Of a DNA stretch of 64,000 nt, positions 48,239-59,562 are shown in pieces. The position numbers were made by a program, and so were the translations under genes. Under the pieces are notes generated by a model, which was not told where the DNA came from, ran no database searches, and saw nothing but the letters and a program-made list of their open reading frames with translations. Where the stretch lies: positions 14,076,948 through 14,140,947 of the forward strand of contig NC_133532.1 of NCBI RefSeq assembly GCF_048544455.1, given 5' to 3'. How positions within the stretch are numbered: the stretch's first letter is position 1; every line of letters starts with the position of its first letter. Source of the DNA: Silene latifolia (Eukaryota > Streptophyta > Magnoliopsida > Caryophyllales > Caryophyllaceae).

Positions 48239-49123
48239 ATATTCTTAAATGTAAAATTTATGGCATTTTATATTCAACCATTATTTAAGTTCAACCATGA
48301 TAAATTTCATAAAAGTACAATGATTTTTTTAAAGGCATCGTCGAATTTTGTCACAAGTCCCTTTTAATTCCCTACCCTAGTCTAACTCTTACTCCATTTA
48401 ACTCTCATACTAATTTTGCAATAATTCCTACCATCATAAAGATTATATAAAGCACCCCATTATATACAACCCTTTGAATGCTTTTGTTTTTTCCTAATTA
48501 ATATTTATGTCATTTTAAGTTTGTAACACTAATTTTAGTATACATCATTTAACTTCCAAATTAGCATTATTTAGCCTCTCATATTTAAAATCGTCTCATT
48601 TGTTTTCCTCCAAAACAATCATTTTGGGGTGGTAAAATTTTTTAGTATTTTCTTTAACTTGAATTTGGAATGACGAATTACTAATTTGTGTATTGTTTTT
48701 TGTTGTACTTTTTTTTTTGTGGTGAAGTCGTATGATTAATGGCTAACTCTTGATGCCATGCACACTCCACAGATAAATTCACTTTTTATACAACTAACAA
48801 GTTCAATATTTCAATTTGGTTTTAAAGTTTTATAATTCGTACATAATCAAATTCTAAAATTTATGAATTTTTATTAGATAATGATCAAAATTAAAGAATA
48901 GGAATATATATCAATGATGAAATAAATTTCGATTTCATTTGATATTCACAAAAAAAATCAACTATCTAAATTTCTAATTTTACTAGAGATAACCCGTGAT
49001 TTCCACGGGTAACAAAACTAGTTTAATAATTATTTTGCCATTTTTTGAGCATGAGAATATCTTGTATATCTTTCCATATTAAGCCTAAGGGCACACATAC
49101 ATTAGAAAGTCGTTAATATAATA

Positions 49124-49458
49124 CTCCCTACCATCCACTCTTTTCTTCCCATTTGAAGTGGGTACGGATATTAAGGGTGGGGAATATAATATTGATAAAG
49201 ATATGAGTGGGGTTTGGTAATTGGAGAAATGTATAAATAATTAGGATTAAATATTAATAAAAGAGATGAGTGGGGTTTGGTTATTGGAGAGATGTAGGAA
49301 TAATTAGAATTAAATATTAATAAAGGATATAGTGGGGTTTGATGAGTGGAGAGAGGTAGGAGTATAATATTAATAAAAACCTTCTCAAAAAGGAAAGGGG
49401 AAGAAAACCTGAATAATCCGTTTTAGGAAATAGGGAAGAAAAGAGTGGATGGGAGGGA
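49124..49458. mobile_element. Stowaway-like MITE
   Basis: About 335 bp with ends CTCCCTACCATCCACTCTTT and AAAGAGTGGATGGGAGGGA. TA is present on the left; the right TA has drifted, so the boundary there is approximate. Inside, a unit with GAGTGGGGTTTGGT is repeated about three times (near 49205, 49268 and 49330). Confidence 0.65.
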
Positions 49459-49489
49459 ATTTATGATGGTATATGATAAAGAATGAGAG

Positions 49490-49668
49490 AAATTCTTGGG
49501 TACACCAGGTGTACTACGTCATCGTACACCTTAACCATTAAGATTATTAGGATTACTTACCCTCTCCATAAATAATAAAGTAAAATCTAAGTGGAATATT
49601 ATTAAAGGTTTATCATTGATTAGAGGGTGTACGTAATCTTGTACACCCAGTGTATTCAAGAATCTTTC
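49490..49668. mobile_element. Short MITE with GTACACC ends
   Basis: About 180 bp; left end AAATTCTTGGGTACACCAGG and right end CCCAGTGTATTCAAGAATCT are imperfect inverted repeats over some 25 bp. The target duplication is not clear, so the superfamily is unassigned. Confidence 0.55.
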
Positions 49669-49778
49669 ATAGGATGATTACAAATTTGTCTATTTTTCTA
49701 AAGAATTGTATTTTGGAGATTATAAACAGGAAAAGTAGTATATCTTTTTTTTTTTTGGCTGCTGTAAAGAGAACATAC

Positions 49779-52700
49779 TACAATCCCAATTTAGCCCGAG
49801 CTAGGTTATGGGCAACCTTATTAAGATGACGCGGTACGAAACTAAAGCAAATACAATGAAACAACAAGAGGTCCGACTCAATATCAAGCAAAATCCCCTT
49901 AACCAAGTGGTGCAGAGACTCCACTCTAGCAAGTTGAAGAAGTAGTTGAAGACAATCAGAGGATAAGTCCAAGTGAAGCAAATTACTTCTAGCAGCCCAT
50001 CTCAAAGCTTCCCTAATGCCAATCGCTTCAGCTTATAATGCAGATTCAGCATCAAAACTTATGGCAAAAGTCCCATAACATTCCCCATTAGGTGCATAGA
50101 CAATCCAACCTGCAGAAGCATGAAAAGAACTTACCCAACTCGCATCAACTTTAACTCGGAAAGGAGCATAAGTTCCTTTTTCTCCCACCAAAAAGAACGG
50201 AAAATGATTACTAATCTGATTCCTCAAAGTGCCCAACGGATCGTAACAGACAGCCCCCAAAGCCGAGACTGCAGAAGCAAGCCGTGACTCCGCTTCCAAA
50301 GCCACATTAGTAGAATTCGAAAGAAATGCAAAGAAGTACTCAGGCGAAAAGGACTTTCCTGAGAACACAATTTCATTCCTGATGCGCCATAGACTCCACC
50401 GAACAGAAAGGAACCGAATGACGGTATTAGATGAATCCTCCTTGTGTAGAAAAAATTTATCCAATTTTTAATCCAATCACGTAACCAAACCGACGTAGAA
50501 AACTCAGTAGAAATACCAATCGAGGAACACGCCCAAATACGCTTAACCAAAAAAAATCCCTAAAAAGGTGCTCTAAAGTCTCCACCATACCATCCTCCCC
50601 ACACCAAGGACACACCGACCCAATGATGAGATTCCGTTTAACAAATTCAGCTCCCACCGAAAGTGAATCCGTCAAAATTCGCCAAACAAGAATCTTCCAA
50701 ACATGCGGACCTGGTAAGCGCCATAACCGTTTTTTACAAAAAGCCTTAGTAGAAGCATCAATTCTACTCTCATCCTTAGACGAACTATGAACACGTAGAT
50801 AAGAAGCAAGACAGACCGCGTAACCGCTTTTGACCGAGTAGATCCCCGAAGAAGTAAGCTTCCAGAAAAAACAATCATCAACAGCAGTTTTACAAATAGG
50901 CATGGCACAAATCCGACGAGCCCACTCGGGTTCAAACAAATCAAATATAAGCTCATGATTCCAACACAACGAAGGAGTAAGAAGATCCTTAACCGTAAAA
51001 TTCGACATAGAGTCTGGCGGCGGAAATCCCAATCTCGTCTTTTGAGGCGGTACCTCACCACCAACCCATCCACACTTCCATATACGCAGCATTGAATTGA
51101 CACCAGGTTTCCAGCCCAAGTGAGCCAAAAGCAACTCCATACCAAAAGATAAACTCTTGCAACCCCAAGTTTGATACGGGCAAGACTTTAAAGACCCAGG
51201 CATCACAAGATCATTATTGCAAATAAGCTTGTCATAAAAAACTCGACTTACCAAAGAGTCTTTCATAGACAGGACTTTCCAAGCTAACTTACCTAACAGA
51301 GCCTGATTCATACATTGAATATTTCGAATTCCAAGGCCACCTTCCGACTTTGGAAGGCTAATAAAATTCTTACTACACCAATGGATCGTGGACCTTAATC
51401 TCGTTCCAGCCCACCAAAAATGTGACAATAAGGAGTTAATCTTATTTGCCACACTTACCGGTATTTTAAATACCGATAGGACATAATTCGATAAAGCAGA
51501 CAAAACAGAAGAGATCAAAGTCAACCTTCCCGCAGGTGAGAGAAAGATAGCATTCCAAGACGAAATACGGCGTCGCACCTTTTCAATGAGCACATTGAAA
51601 ATCTCCTTTTTAGACGAACCAAAATCAGTATCGATACCCAAATATCGACCAATACCCTTATTCTCTGAAATATGTAAAACCCTCAGACCTTCCCGCACAG
51701 AGCGCATCGTGGTGCTTGGATTGAACAGAATACCAGATTTAGACTCATTCATAATCTGACCCGAAGCAGAACATAAATTAGCCAAGATCAGTTTAAGCTT
51801 ACTGAAAGCCTCCTCTTTATCTTGAAGAAAGAAAATAGAATCATCCGCGAATAATAAATGTGAAAGAGAGGGCGCATTTCTTGATAACTTAATACCATAA
51901 ATAGACCTATTGGCTTCAGCTGCAAGAACATTTTGAGACAGGATTTCCATACATAAGATAAAAAGATACGGCGAAAGCGGATCTCCCTGACGTAAGCCGC
52001 AATTAGGCTGAAATTGCTTCAAAGGGGCACCATTAACCAAAACCTCATACGAAACCGTTGTGACAACACTCATAATAAGATTAATCAAACCATTAGGAAA
52101 CCCGAAACAAATAAGAGTACGGTGTAAAAAATCCCATCGAATACGATCATAAGCCTTACTCATATCCGCTTTAAAAGCAAATCTCCCTTGAGCCCAGGAT
52201 GAGTGCTTATTAATATTACGAATTGCTTCGTGGGCAAGAAGAACGTTATACCCAATATCCGGCCAAGAACAAAAGCATTTTGGTAATCACCAACCGATAA
52301 CTCATAACCCTAGACATCCTATTCGTAATGCGGTAGCGTGACCACCTTCATAATAACGTTGCAAAGACTAATAGGTCTGAAATCCTCCACCCTTTCAGGA
52401 CTCTCACATTTCGGAACAAGTGTAATAAAAGTCATGTTAAGTTCTTTTAGAACCACACCACCATTGAGAATATTTAAAACCGCCGCAATAACATCATGTT
52501 TCACAAAATGCCAGCATTTCTGAAAAAACAAGGCCGGGAAACCATCGGGTCCCGGGGATTTCAAGGCTCCGAGTTGAAAAACCGCCCGTCTCACATCTTT
52601 AGCAGTAAAAGTTTTGGTCAAGAAATCCAAATCATCCTCCTTAACAATAGACCTTACCTGGTGAAAGAGCACGTCATACTCCGCCAACCTTGGAAAATCA

Positions 52701-53985
52701 ACTGAGGACGACGAAGCTATATGAGAATCAGAAGAGGTCGTAGCAGTATCGTCACTAACCGGATTATAAATAGCATAAAAGTGGTTGTAAAAGAGATTCC
52801 CAATACAAACCGGATCATAACTCCAATTCCCCAGCGTGTCTTTGATACCAAGAATAAAATTACGACCCGCACGGCCCTTAACCCAATTGAAAAAGAACTT
52901 AGTACAAGTATCCCCCTCAACCGCCCAATTCATCTTCGCACGTTGCTTCCAGTACAAAGCCGACGCTCTAGCAAATTCTGTAACCTCATTATTAACCTGA
53001 ACAGCTAGATCCGAATTTCTCGTATTAATGGCGCAATTCATAGCATCCATAATACGTTCATCAAAACAATCCCACTCCTTACTCCAAGCCTTTCGTTTCT
53101 CAATGGACCATTTTCGCAGCAAATTTCGAATAAAAGCTAGCTTCCTTACCAATTTAAACGGAGAAGTGCCTATAAATACGGACTTCCAATTTTTCTGGAT
53201 TAAAGACAAGCACTCTTCATTATCCAAATTCCAAGATTCAATCTTATACGGCTTCTTACATGAGTTCTTAACAAGGTTAAAGCATAATTCAATGGGAGCG
53301 TGATCCGAAATCTGAATGGGCAGGTGTTTAACACCAGTATTAGGGAAAAGATGAAAGCAATCCTTTGAACCATAGGCTTTGTCAATTCTTTCATAAACTC
53401 GCTTAAAACCTTTTCTATTATTGCACCACGTGAAACGCGGCCCTCTGAACGGAATATCAACAAGTTCATGTTCAACACGCCAATTATGGAAACTCAATGC
53501 CCCCGCGATACTACCCGTCGTCGAACTAAGCTTATCGCAACTAAATTCGACTTGATTAAAGTCTCCAACAATAACAAACGGATATTCTAAGGAAGCTAAC
53601 CATGAACCCAAAAGTCTAAACACTTGCATACGGAGAGATTGCTCAGGTTCACCATAGAACAACACGAGATACCAAGGTATAGAAGGATTCATTTTATTCA
53701 AAAGGATGATGAAGTTATTACATGTAGTTACACAGCTCATCATCAAACCCTTCTTCCAGCCACACCAAAGGCCACCAGCACTACCCGTTGCATTAACACC
53801 AACGGACTCAATAAAACCCATACTACGAAACATAGGACTAACAAAGCTTGCATTACATTTTGTCTCACTAAGGAAAATAAAGTCATAATTATTATTACTA
53901 GTAAGCGCTCTTAATTTCGGAATTATAGGGGAGAGCGCATTATTTAAGCCCCTACAATTTCAAAGAAGCCCATTCATGGTGAGCA
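49779..53985 (-). pseudogene. LINE ORF2: endonuclease, reverse transcriptase, RNase H
   Basis: Domains in order: AP-endonuclease (about 53.95-53.2 kb; YPFVIVGDFNQVEFS, ISDHAPI), reverse transcriptase (about 52.6-51.4 kb; [41 protein letters not shown], catalytic FADD in [10 protein letters not shown]), zf-RVT (about 50.9-50.5 kb; [33 protein letters not shown]) and RNase H (about 50.15-49.78 kb; VKVDASW, LSSDC, FVPRHLNKVAHNLA). Lesions: a TGG-to-TGA type stop in the opening LLWNCRG motif (about 53.96 kb), disruption between endonuclease and reverse transcriptase at about 52.2-52.35 kb, a frameshift at about 50.5 kb and a stop in RNase H at about 50.03 kb. The intact protein would make a cDNA copy at a nicked chromosomal target. 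Confidence 0.9.
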
Positions 53986-56459
53986 AGGAGGTTGATGTAG
54001 GCCAACCTCCGCAACTCCTTCCCCACGAACAGAAGAACTATCACACGAGCTCATATCGTCATCCTCAGCAATTCTGATATGAAAACCAGACCCAGTAGAG
54101 ACTTTGCCCAGATCCAAAGTACGCACATCTACCATACAAGTTTTTTTAGCCAATTGAGTGAGATAAGCCTTTGCATGACCAATAGAAGGAAGTAAGGCAC
54201 CCTTAAATTCATCCTTACCAGCTTCAGACCTGCATTTCCTTTTCTTGAAAGGTAACCTGTACTCTGACACACCCCCTGAAACTGAAATACCCACACCTGA
54301 CCTATCCAAGCACGCACCTGCAGACTGAGATCTCTGAGTCTTACCAACAATAGCAGGAACAACAGCAACACCAGTCAAGGCACACTCATCCACAGCAATA
54401 GAAACACAACCCGTTGGTTCTTGTAACACCACACCAGCCTCCTGAACAGGAGCATTACTAACTGGAACCGAACATGAGGCAGTCTGAGTTTTGTCCTTCA
54501 CAGCAGCTACAGAAGACAATCCCAGGTTCAGAGACAACATAGTATCTACTTCAGATGTTCTTGCCCTCACATCAGCCTCTACAAAAGCCTCATCTCCCTC
54601 AGAATCTGAACTATGAAGGGGCCATTCAGGAGTAGAGTAATAAGAGCTCGAAGAATCATCAATATTAATTGTAACATTATTACCAAAATGATCCCCCACC
54701 TCATCAGAGGGTCTTTCATCCCCAGGAGAGAACTGATAGAAATTATAAGGGTATACAATAGGCACCCCCTGAGGAGGGGGGTCAAAAGTCTGTCCATAGC
54801 CCCTGTCATCATCTTCAATACGTGACCAGTTAAAGTCACTCTCCACACGACTGAGAATAGCCTCCTGAATATGTAGATCACGGTCAAAATGACTCCCAAC
54901 AGTATGGAAATTACTATAGACAACATATGGATCATTCTCAGGGAACCCTTGACCCAGATTAGACAATGGATCTGGTTCCACAATCCACCCACCAGTGGCG
55001 ACTCCAGTAACAGTAGCATCTCCAATCTCATCAGAAACACCAACAGCATAACCATTAATAAAACCAGGATCATTAGTTCCCACCCCAGTAACAGGCACAC
55101 CCCCATTTGCCTCCACCTGCATAGGCACATGAATAGAAGCTGGCATACCATCCAAATTAACCAGCCCATTATTATTTGACACCCCAAGACATTCAGACCC
55201 ACACTACCAGCTAAACCCATGTCAAAGACAAGCTCATGCAAACCAACAGAATCAGGAACCTCAGGAGCAGGAGTAACATGCATAAGGTCAACAGGTGGGT
55301 CCGCATACTTAAAATCACCACCACCCACATTAAACAGGATAGGCCCTGCAAAGGGTTGCGCAGTCACACTAAACCTCATCCCTGGGTGAACCCTCCCCCC
55401 CGGAGTAGTCCCAAGCTCAAAATCAATAACTTGCTCATCTTCAAAATTAGCTTCATTCGAAGACACAGAGCCCCCATGCCCACCAAGACGAATGTTAGAA
55501 GAAACATACCTAGTAGTAGATGGTGTAGCCCTGAGATCTAGGTTAAACATCATATGATTGCTTTGCGTCTGAAACACAGCAAAACCCTGCTCCTGAGCAC
55601 GATCAAGGAGGCCATTCACATTTGAAACAATCGAAATAATACTCTCACGACAACATGCAGCAATATGACCAACCTTTCCACAACGAACACAGTACTTAAA
55701 CACATCTTCATAACGGAACTGGACCCATAAGAGATATCCACCGTCCATAGAGAGAAAAAAAACAGGCGAAAGAGGTTGATTCATCTGAAGACGAGCCTTC
55801 ACCCTTAAGTAATCCTTATCAGGAACAAGATCAAAGGAATCCACCTCATAATGATGGCTTAAAAGATGGCCTGCCACATTTGCAACCTCATCAGTCAGAT
55901 ACTCGAACGGCAAACCACAAACTCTCACCCAAACATCAGCACAAGGAAACCGAATGGTCCTAGGAATACTATCCGGGAACCACCTAGTAAACACCATGAA
56001 AGCCCCAAAGAAAGTAGCATAAGTACGTCTGAGCAGATCCTCCTTATCTTCATCGTCTTCACAGTGTAAAGCATAAAGATCTCCAAGTTTTAAAACCTTA
56101 ATCGTACCCCTAGTCTTCCATTTACGTTGAATCAAATCATTCAACTTTGGTGCCTTAAAAATACGATAATCAACAAGAAACCCAAGAACACACTGATTCC
56201 AAAACTCCCTAGACTTACCAAGAGTAGCAGGATCAAGATTAAACACAGGACCCGACCTTGGAAACCGCCAAGCTCTTGCATGCAAAGGATCATTAGGTTG
56301 AAAAGCAGCATTAGGGAAAGGTTGATGGTAAGGCTGTTGGTTAGGCAGAGGATGATGTACATTCGGCATAGCCTGAGAAAAACATTGATTCCCAAACTCA
56401 GGCTCCCCTAAGGGAGCACCATTACCAAACTGATTAAAAGAAGACATAAGATCAAACAA
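53974..56459 (-). pseudogene. LINE ORF1: nucleic-acid-binding protein (DUF4283, CCHC)
   Basis: It starts at 56459, with a second in-frame ATG at 56447 (MSSFNQFG). A proline/asparagine-rich leader is followed by a DUF4283-type domain (LGFLVDYRIFKAPKLNDLI, TIRFPCADVWVRVCGLPFEY) and a CCHC_4 zinc knuckle (YCVRCGKVGHIAACC at about 55.66-55.70 kb). The acidic, low-complexity C-terminal half continues in another frame from about 55.19 kb to 53.97 kb, so one frameshift splits the ORF. ORF1 proteins of plant L1 elements package the element RNA. Confidence 0.88.
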
Positions 56460-57924
56460 AGAAGACGGAAGGAGATGGATGATGCAAGAAACCCCTAAAA
56501 CCCTCTCTTAAATAGTGAAAAACGAAGCCAAACCCTAGAGTACAAAAGCAAGCTTGTCAGGAACACTCGTATCAACTATTGGAAGAGCGCTTAGAAGCCC
56601 TAGGAAAAGCGATAACTGCCAATAAAATTAACGAACTACCAATGATTAAAGTTTCTGACACACGCAAAGAACCCAGAAAACAGTTGGCGTTTCTGGGAAG
56701 ATGAAAAGACCCAATCCAAGGGAAGAAAAAATAATATTTTAAAGAAGGTGAAAAGAGAAAGCAGTTTTAATCATTAGAAAAAGGAAGAAAAGAGGACTCT
56801 CGCTGGGAGAGATAAACTCTCTCTAGAAAGTAGAGAGAAGTGTAAATTTCCAAAGCTAAAAAGTTGTGAAAAGTAGTATATCTATAATCTATGTTTTAGA
56901 TACAATTTTTTAAGGGAGTTTTATATGCAATTTTTGTTTCACTTTTATTTGACTAGGGGGTTTATTCAATGAAAAAACTTCTTTTATTTTTCTAATAGAA
57001 GCGGGAAGCCTATTTTATTTTGGCACATTTATTATGCATCACGTGTACGGTTATTTTGTTCTAAAACACTCGATAATATAGTATTACTCCTAAAAGCCGA
57101 AATAATGACACAAAAAAGTATCGCATAACAATGATCCGGAACAAAGTACTTTGAATATCAATATATGTATTAAGTACGAAGTGTGAGATTATAAAACTTC
57201 TTAAATTGGCTCATATCAAACCGATATTCATATTAAATTTGAATAAGCTTCCTCCAATTACGTCAACGAGAAACAAACTTGAATTAGATACTTTCTTATC
57301 TTAATAAGCTCCATAAGGGGTGCAAAAATGTACTCTCTCCATAAGGAGTAGATGCAACGCTTCCGTGGAAGGAAAATTGCAATTCATGGATTATACAACC
57401 AGTTGTATATGTTGTACGAAGTAGAATCTGAGCTTTATGATAAAGTATTTGAGCTTTATATTAAATAATATGAGTTTTATTAGAAAATATTGAACCCATC
57501 CATTTACACATTAAAAACGTGAATTTTGAATTAGCTCAGAAAAAATACATATAAACTCGGATTCTTATACCTTGATTGTACAGTGCTTATGGTACAACAG
57601 GATGTATAATCCTATTTGTGGAAAAAATGTTTCTTTCATGTATTGATAAAACTAATCATTTTAGTATATAATCACTTATGTCATTTCATCAAAATTAGTT
57701 ACCTTTTCAGTTAGTTTGCCAAATATTCTTTTATATAACAAGCTACCTTATCAGTTCCTAATTTTCAGCTACCTTATCAGTTATCTTTTCAGGTTGCAGT
57801 TATCTTTTTAATTTTCAGTTACCTTTTCAGTTCATTTTACCAAACAAAGCCTTAGTTAGGATGCTTGTGAATACTATAAAACCCTTTGTCAGTTAAATAT
57901 GTGATGCGGAGGGGGTAAATATTA

Positions 57925-57995
57925 CTCCCTCCCTCTCATTTGTTTATTTACCTTTAAATGCTAACAAATAATTAACAGGTAAACAAATAATTGAG
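57925..57995. mobile_element. Very short Stowaway-like remnant
   Basis: 71 bp between TA dinucleotides. Left end CTCCCTCCCTCTCATTTG with TTTACC; right end GGTAAACAAATAATTGAG. It may be an internal-deletion derivative of the elements at 38.75 and 13.8 kb. Confidence 0.5.
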
Positions 57996-57999
57996 TAAT

Positions 58000-58183
58000 T
58001 AGTCTCACTATAGACGGATATATCCGTCTAGAGTAAAAGACGGGTCAAATATGCTTAAAGTGGTGATATTTTTGGGTCCCACCATGCAAGTTGTTTCTTG
58101 TCTTATACTTAAAGTGGGTGGATATTTGGCCCGTCGATTACTATAGACGGATATCTCCCGTCTATAATAAGGATTTGTGATAA
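58000..58183. mobile_element. MITE with AGACGGATAT palindromic ends
   Basis: Left arm CTATAGACGGATATATCCGTC and right arm TATAGACGGATATCTCCCGT are each palindromic and also repeat each other. The element ends TTTGTGAT like the related copies at 26.6 and 38.4 kb. Confidence 0.55.
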
Positions 58184-59123
58184 TTGTGATCAAATGAAGT
58201 AGATTAAAAATCTTAACAAATGTGTGCAGATTTACTATGAAATCAACTTTATCACTTTATCATTTTGTTTCGTGTAATGTGCAACAATGGTAATAAACTA
58301 AAATTACAAAGATTACTTGGAATTTGGAAACTTAATTAAATATGAGCTATTTTCATACTTTGATGCCATTTAAACAATCTGCAATCAATGTAAAAAAACG
58401 ATTAATTAGGAAAACTATTGATAAAATTGTTCAATTCAAAGTAATTAGTAATCACTTACATAGAGAAATTAATGTACTATTCACCATATGCAAGACCATA
58501 TAAGAGGAAAGGTTTCATGAAGTTGATTGAAACCCACAAAAATTCGAAGTTGGTTGAAACCCACAAAAATTCACCATCAATGAAAAATTGATTCGAAATT
58601 GATTGAAATCAACAAAAACCCACATCAAAAAAGTCCTCAAATCTTATTAAAATCAACAATTTTTATTCCAACTTCAATAACTCCCTTTTTTCTCCCCCAA
58701 AATACCCTTTATTTCATATTGCTTGTTATTATAACAATAAACCCAGCAATTCTAGGGATAGAAATTAGGAGGTTAAGGTGAGCACAAATGCACCGCCATT
58801 GGAAATTAGGTTAAGGTCTACGATCTTCTTTATAAAACCGCCGATCAATTTATTGTTTCACGTGGTTGGTCTCGGAAGCGTCGTTTGTGCTTGTGATATG
58901 CGACTTATTTACACCTCATTTCCCTCTTTCTTTTACGCATTCCGGCTCATAACGAGTCGGTTTCGTGTGCCTTTCCTTGCATTTGTGCCCGATCCCCCGT
59001 ACTTGTTATTTTGTGTATCCTTTTGTAGGAACCAAGTCGAATATGGAGGAATTTGGGGCAAGAAAGGCATTCTAATGCCTTTACATGAAGAAAAGGGAGA
59101 CGAAAGATTATGAGGATAATCCT

Positions 59124-59492
59124 CTGCCGGCAGGCCGGCAGCCGGCCCACCGGCAGGGGATATGGCTATGAGGAGAAAAAGGAGGAAACAAGCTGAGCAA
59201 ATGTTCTCTGCCGGCAGGCCGGCAGCCGGCCCACCGGCAGGGAACACCATTCCATACTTAGTCAAATTTTTGAAGAAGTTTTTGGCAAAAGAAGTGAGAA
59301 CGCGCTGCCGGCAGCCGGTCAACCGGCAGAAGGCACCTGACACGAAGAAATGGAAGAAAATCTCAAGAAGAGGAATTCTCTGCCGGCAGGCCGGCAGCCG
59401 GCCCACCGGCAGGGAATTACACAACCTCAATTTTCCTCAGTTTTTGATGAACGCGCTGCCGGCACTGGAGGCCGGCAGCCGGCCCGCCGGCA
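59124..59492 (+). repeat. Five GC-rich palindromic repeats in the Athila U3
   Basis: Copies start at 59124, 59208, 59305, 59380 and 59456 (spacings 84, 97, 75 and 76). The fullest copies are about 34 bp: CTGCCGGCAGGCCGGCAG followed by CCGGCCCACCGGCAGGG. Each contains the perfect palindrome CTGCCGGCAG, or a variant, and GCCGGC. The sequence between copies is ordinary AT-balanced DNA and is not itself repeated. Confidence 0.9.
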
Positions 59493-59554
59493 CAGAGACA
59501 CGCAGCACGAGTTTGGGCTTTTTCATTCTTTCCTTCCTTAATCCAATGATACCC

Positions 59555-59562
59555 TATAAATA
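59555..59562 (+). promoter_or_regulatory. TATA box of the Athila LTR
   Basis: TATAAATA in the context CCCTATAAATACCCCC. Transcription would start about 30 bases downstream, near 59590, at the U3/R border. Confidence 0.7.

Larger units (their letters stand above)
45625..49021 (+). mobile_element. Candidate non-autonomous Helitron with nested insertions
   Basis: The 3' end is convincing: hairpin ACCCGTGATTTCCACGGGT, seven bases, then CTAG followed by T. The 5' end is a choice: A|TCTATATACTATATAG at 45625 is the nearest good match to a plant Helitron start, with an alternative at 45483. No Rep/helicase coding sequence is seen. Inside are a Mutator MITE and a LINE fragment, and three start-like motifs in the opposite direction (ends near 47037, 47155 and 47572), so this may be a pile-up of several Helitron fragments. 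Confidence 0.45.
49746..56867 (-). mobile_element. Full-length L1-type LINE with RNase H domain, lightly damaged
   Basis: 7,122 bp flanked by a perfect 16-bp target duplication GAAAAGTAGTATATCT (49730-49745 and 56868-56883). The 3' end is marked by an 11-A tail (T run at 49746-49756 on the plus strand) and the 5' leader of about 410 bp precedes ORF1, so the copy is full length. ORF1 and ORF2 have the usual plant L1 layout, with a C-terminal RNase H domain after the reverse transcriptase. I count about five lesions in the two ORFs, so this copy should be inactive. The exact duplication and nearly open frames point to a fairly recent insertion. Confidence 0.93.
56884..58893. other. AT-rich gene-free region between the LINE and the Athila element
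   Basis: Contains a segment at about 57385-57615 whose ends pair (GGATTATACAACCAGTTGTA and GTACAACAGGATGTATAATC), a repeated GTTACCTTTTCAG unit at about 57700-57835 (five or so imperfect copies), a mini-Stowaway, an AGACGGATAT palindromic MITE and otherwise AT-rich sequence. No gene is seen. Confidence 0.55.

Noticed and set aside
58933-59430. Minus-strand open frame of 165 codons with repeated PAGGPAAGLPAE-type peptides
   Set aside because: The peptide repeats are translations of the GC-rich palindromes of the Athila U3; no start context, splice structure or domain supports a gene.
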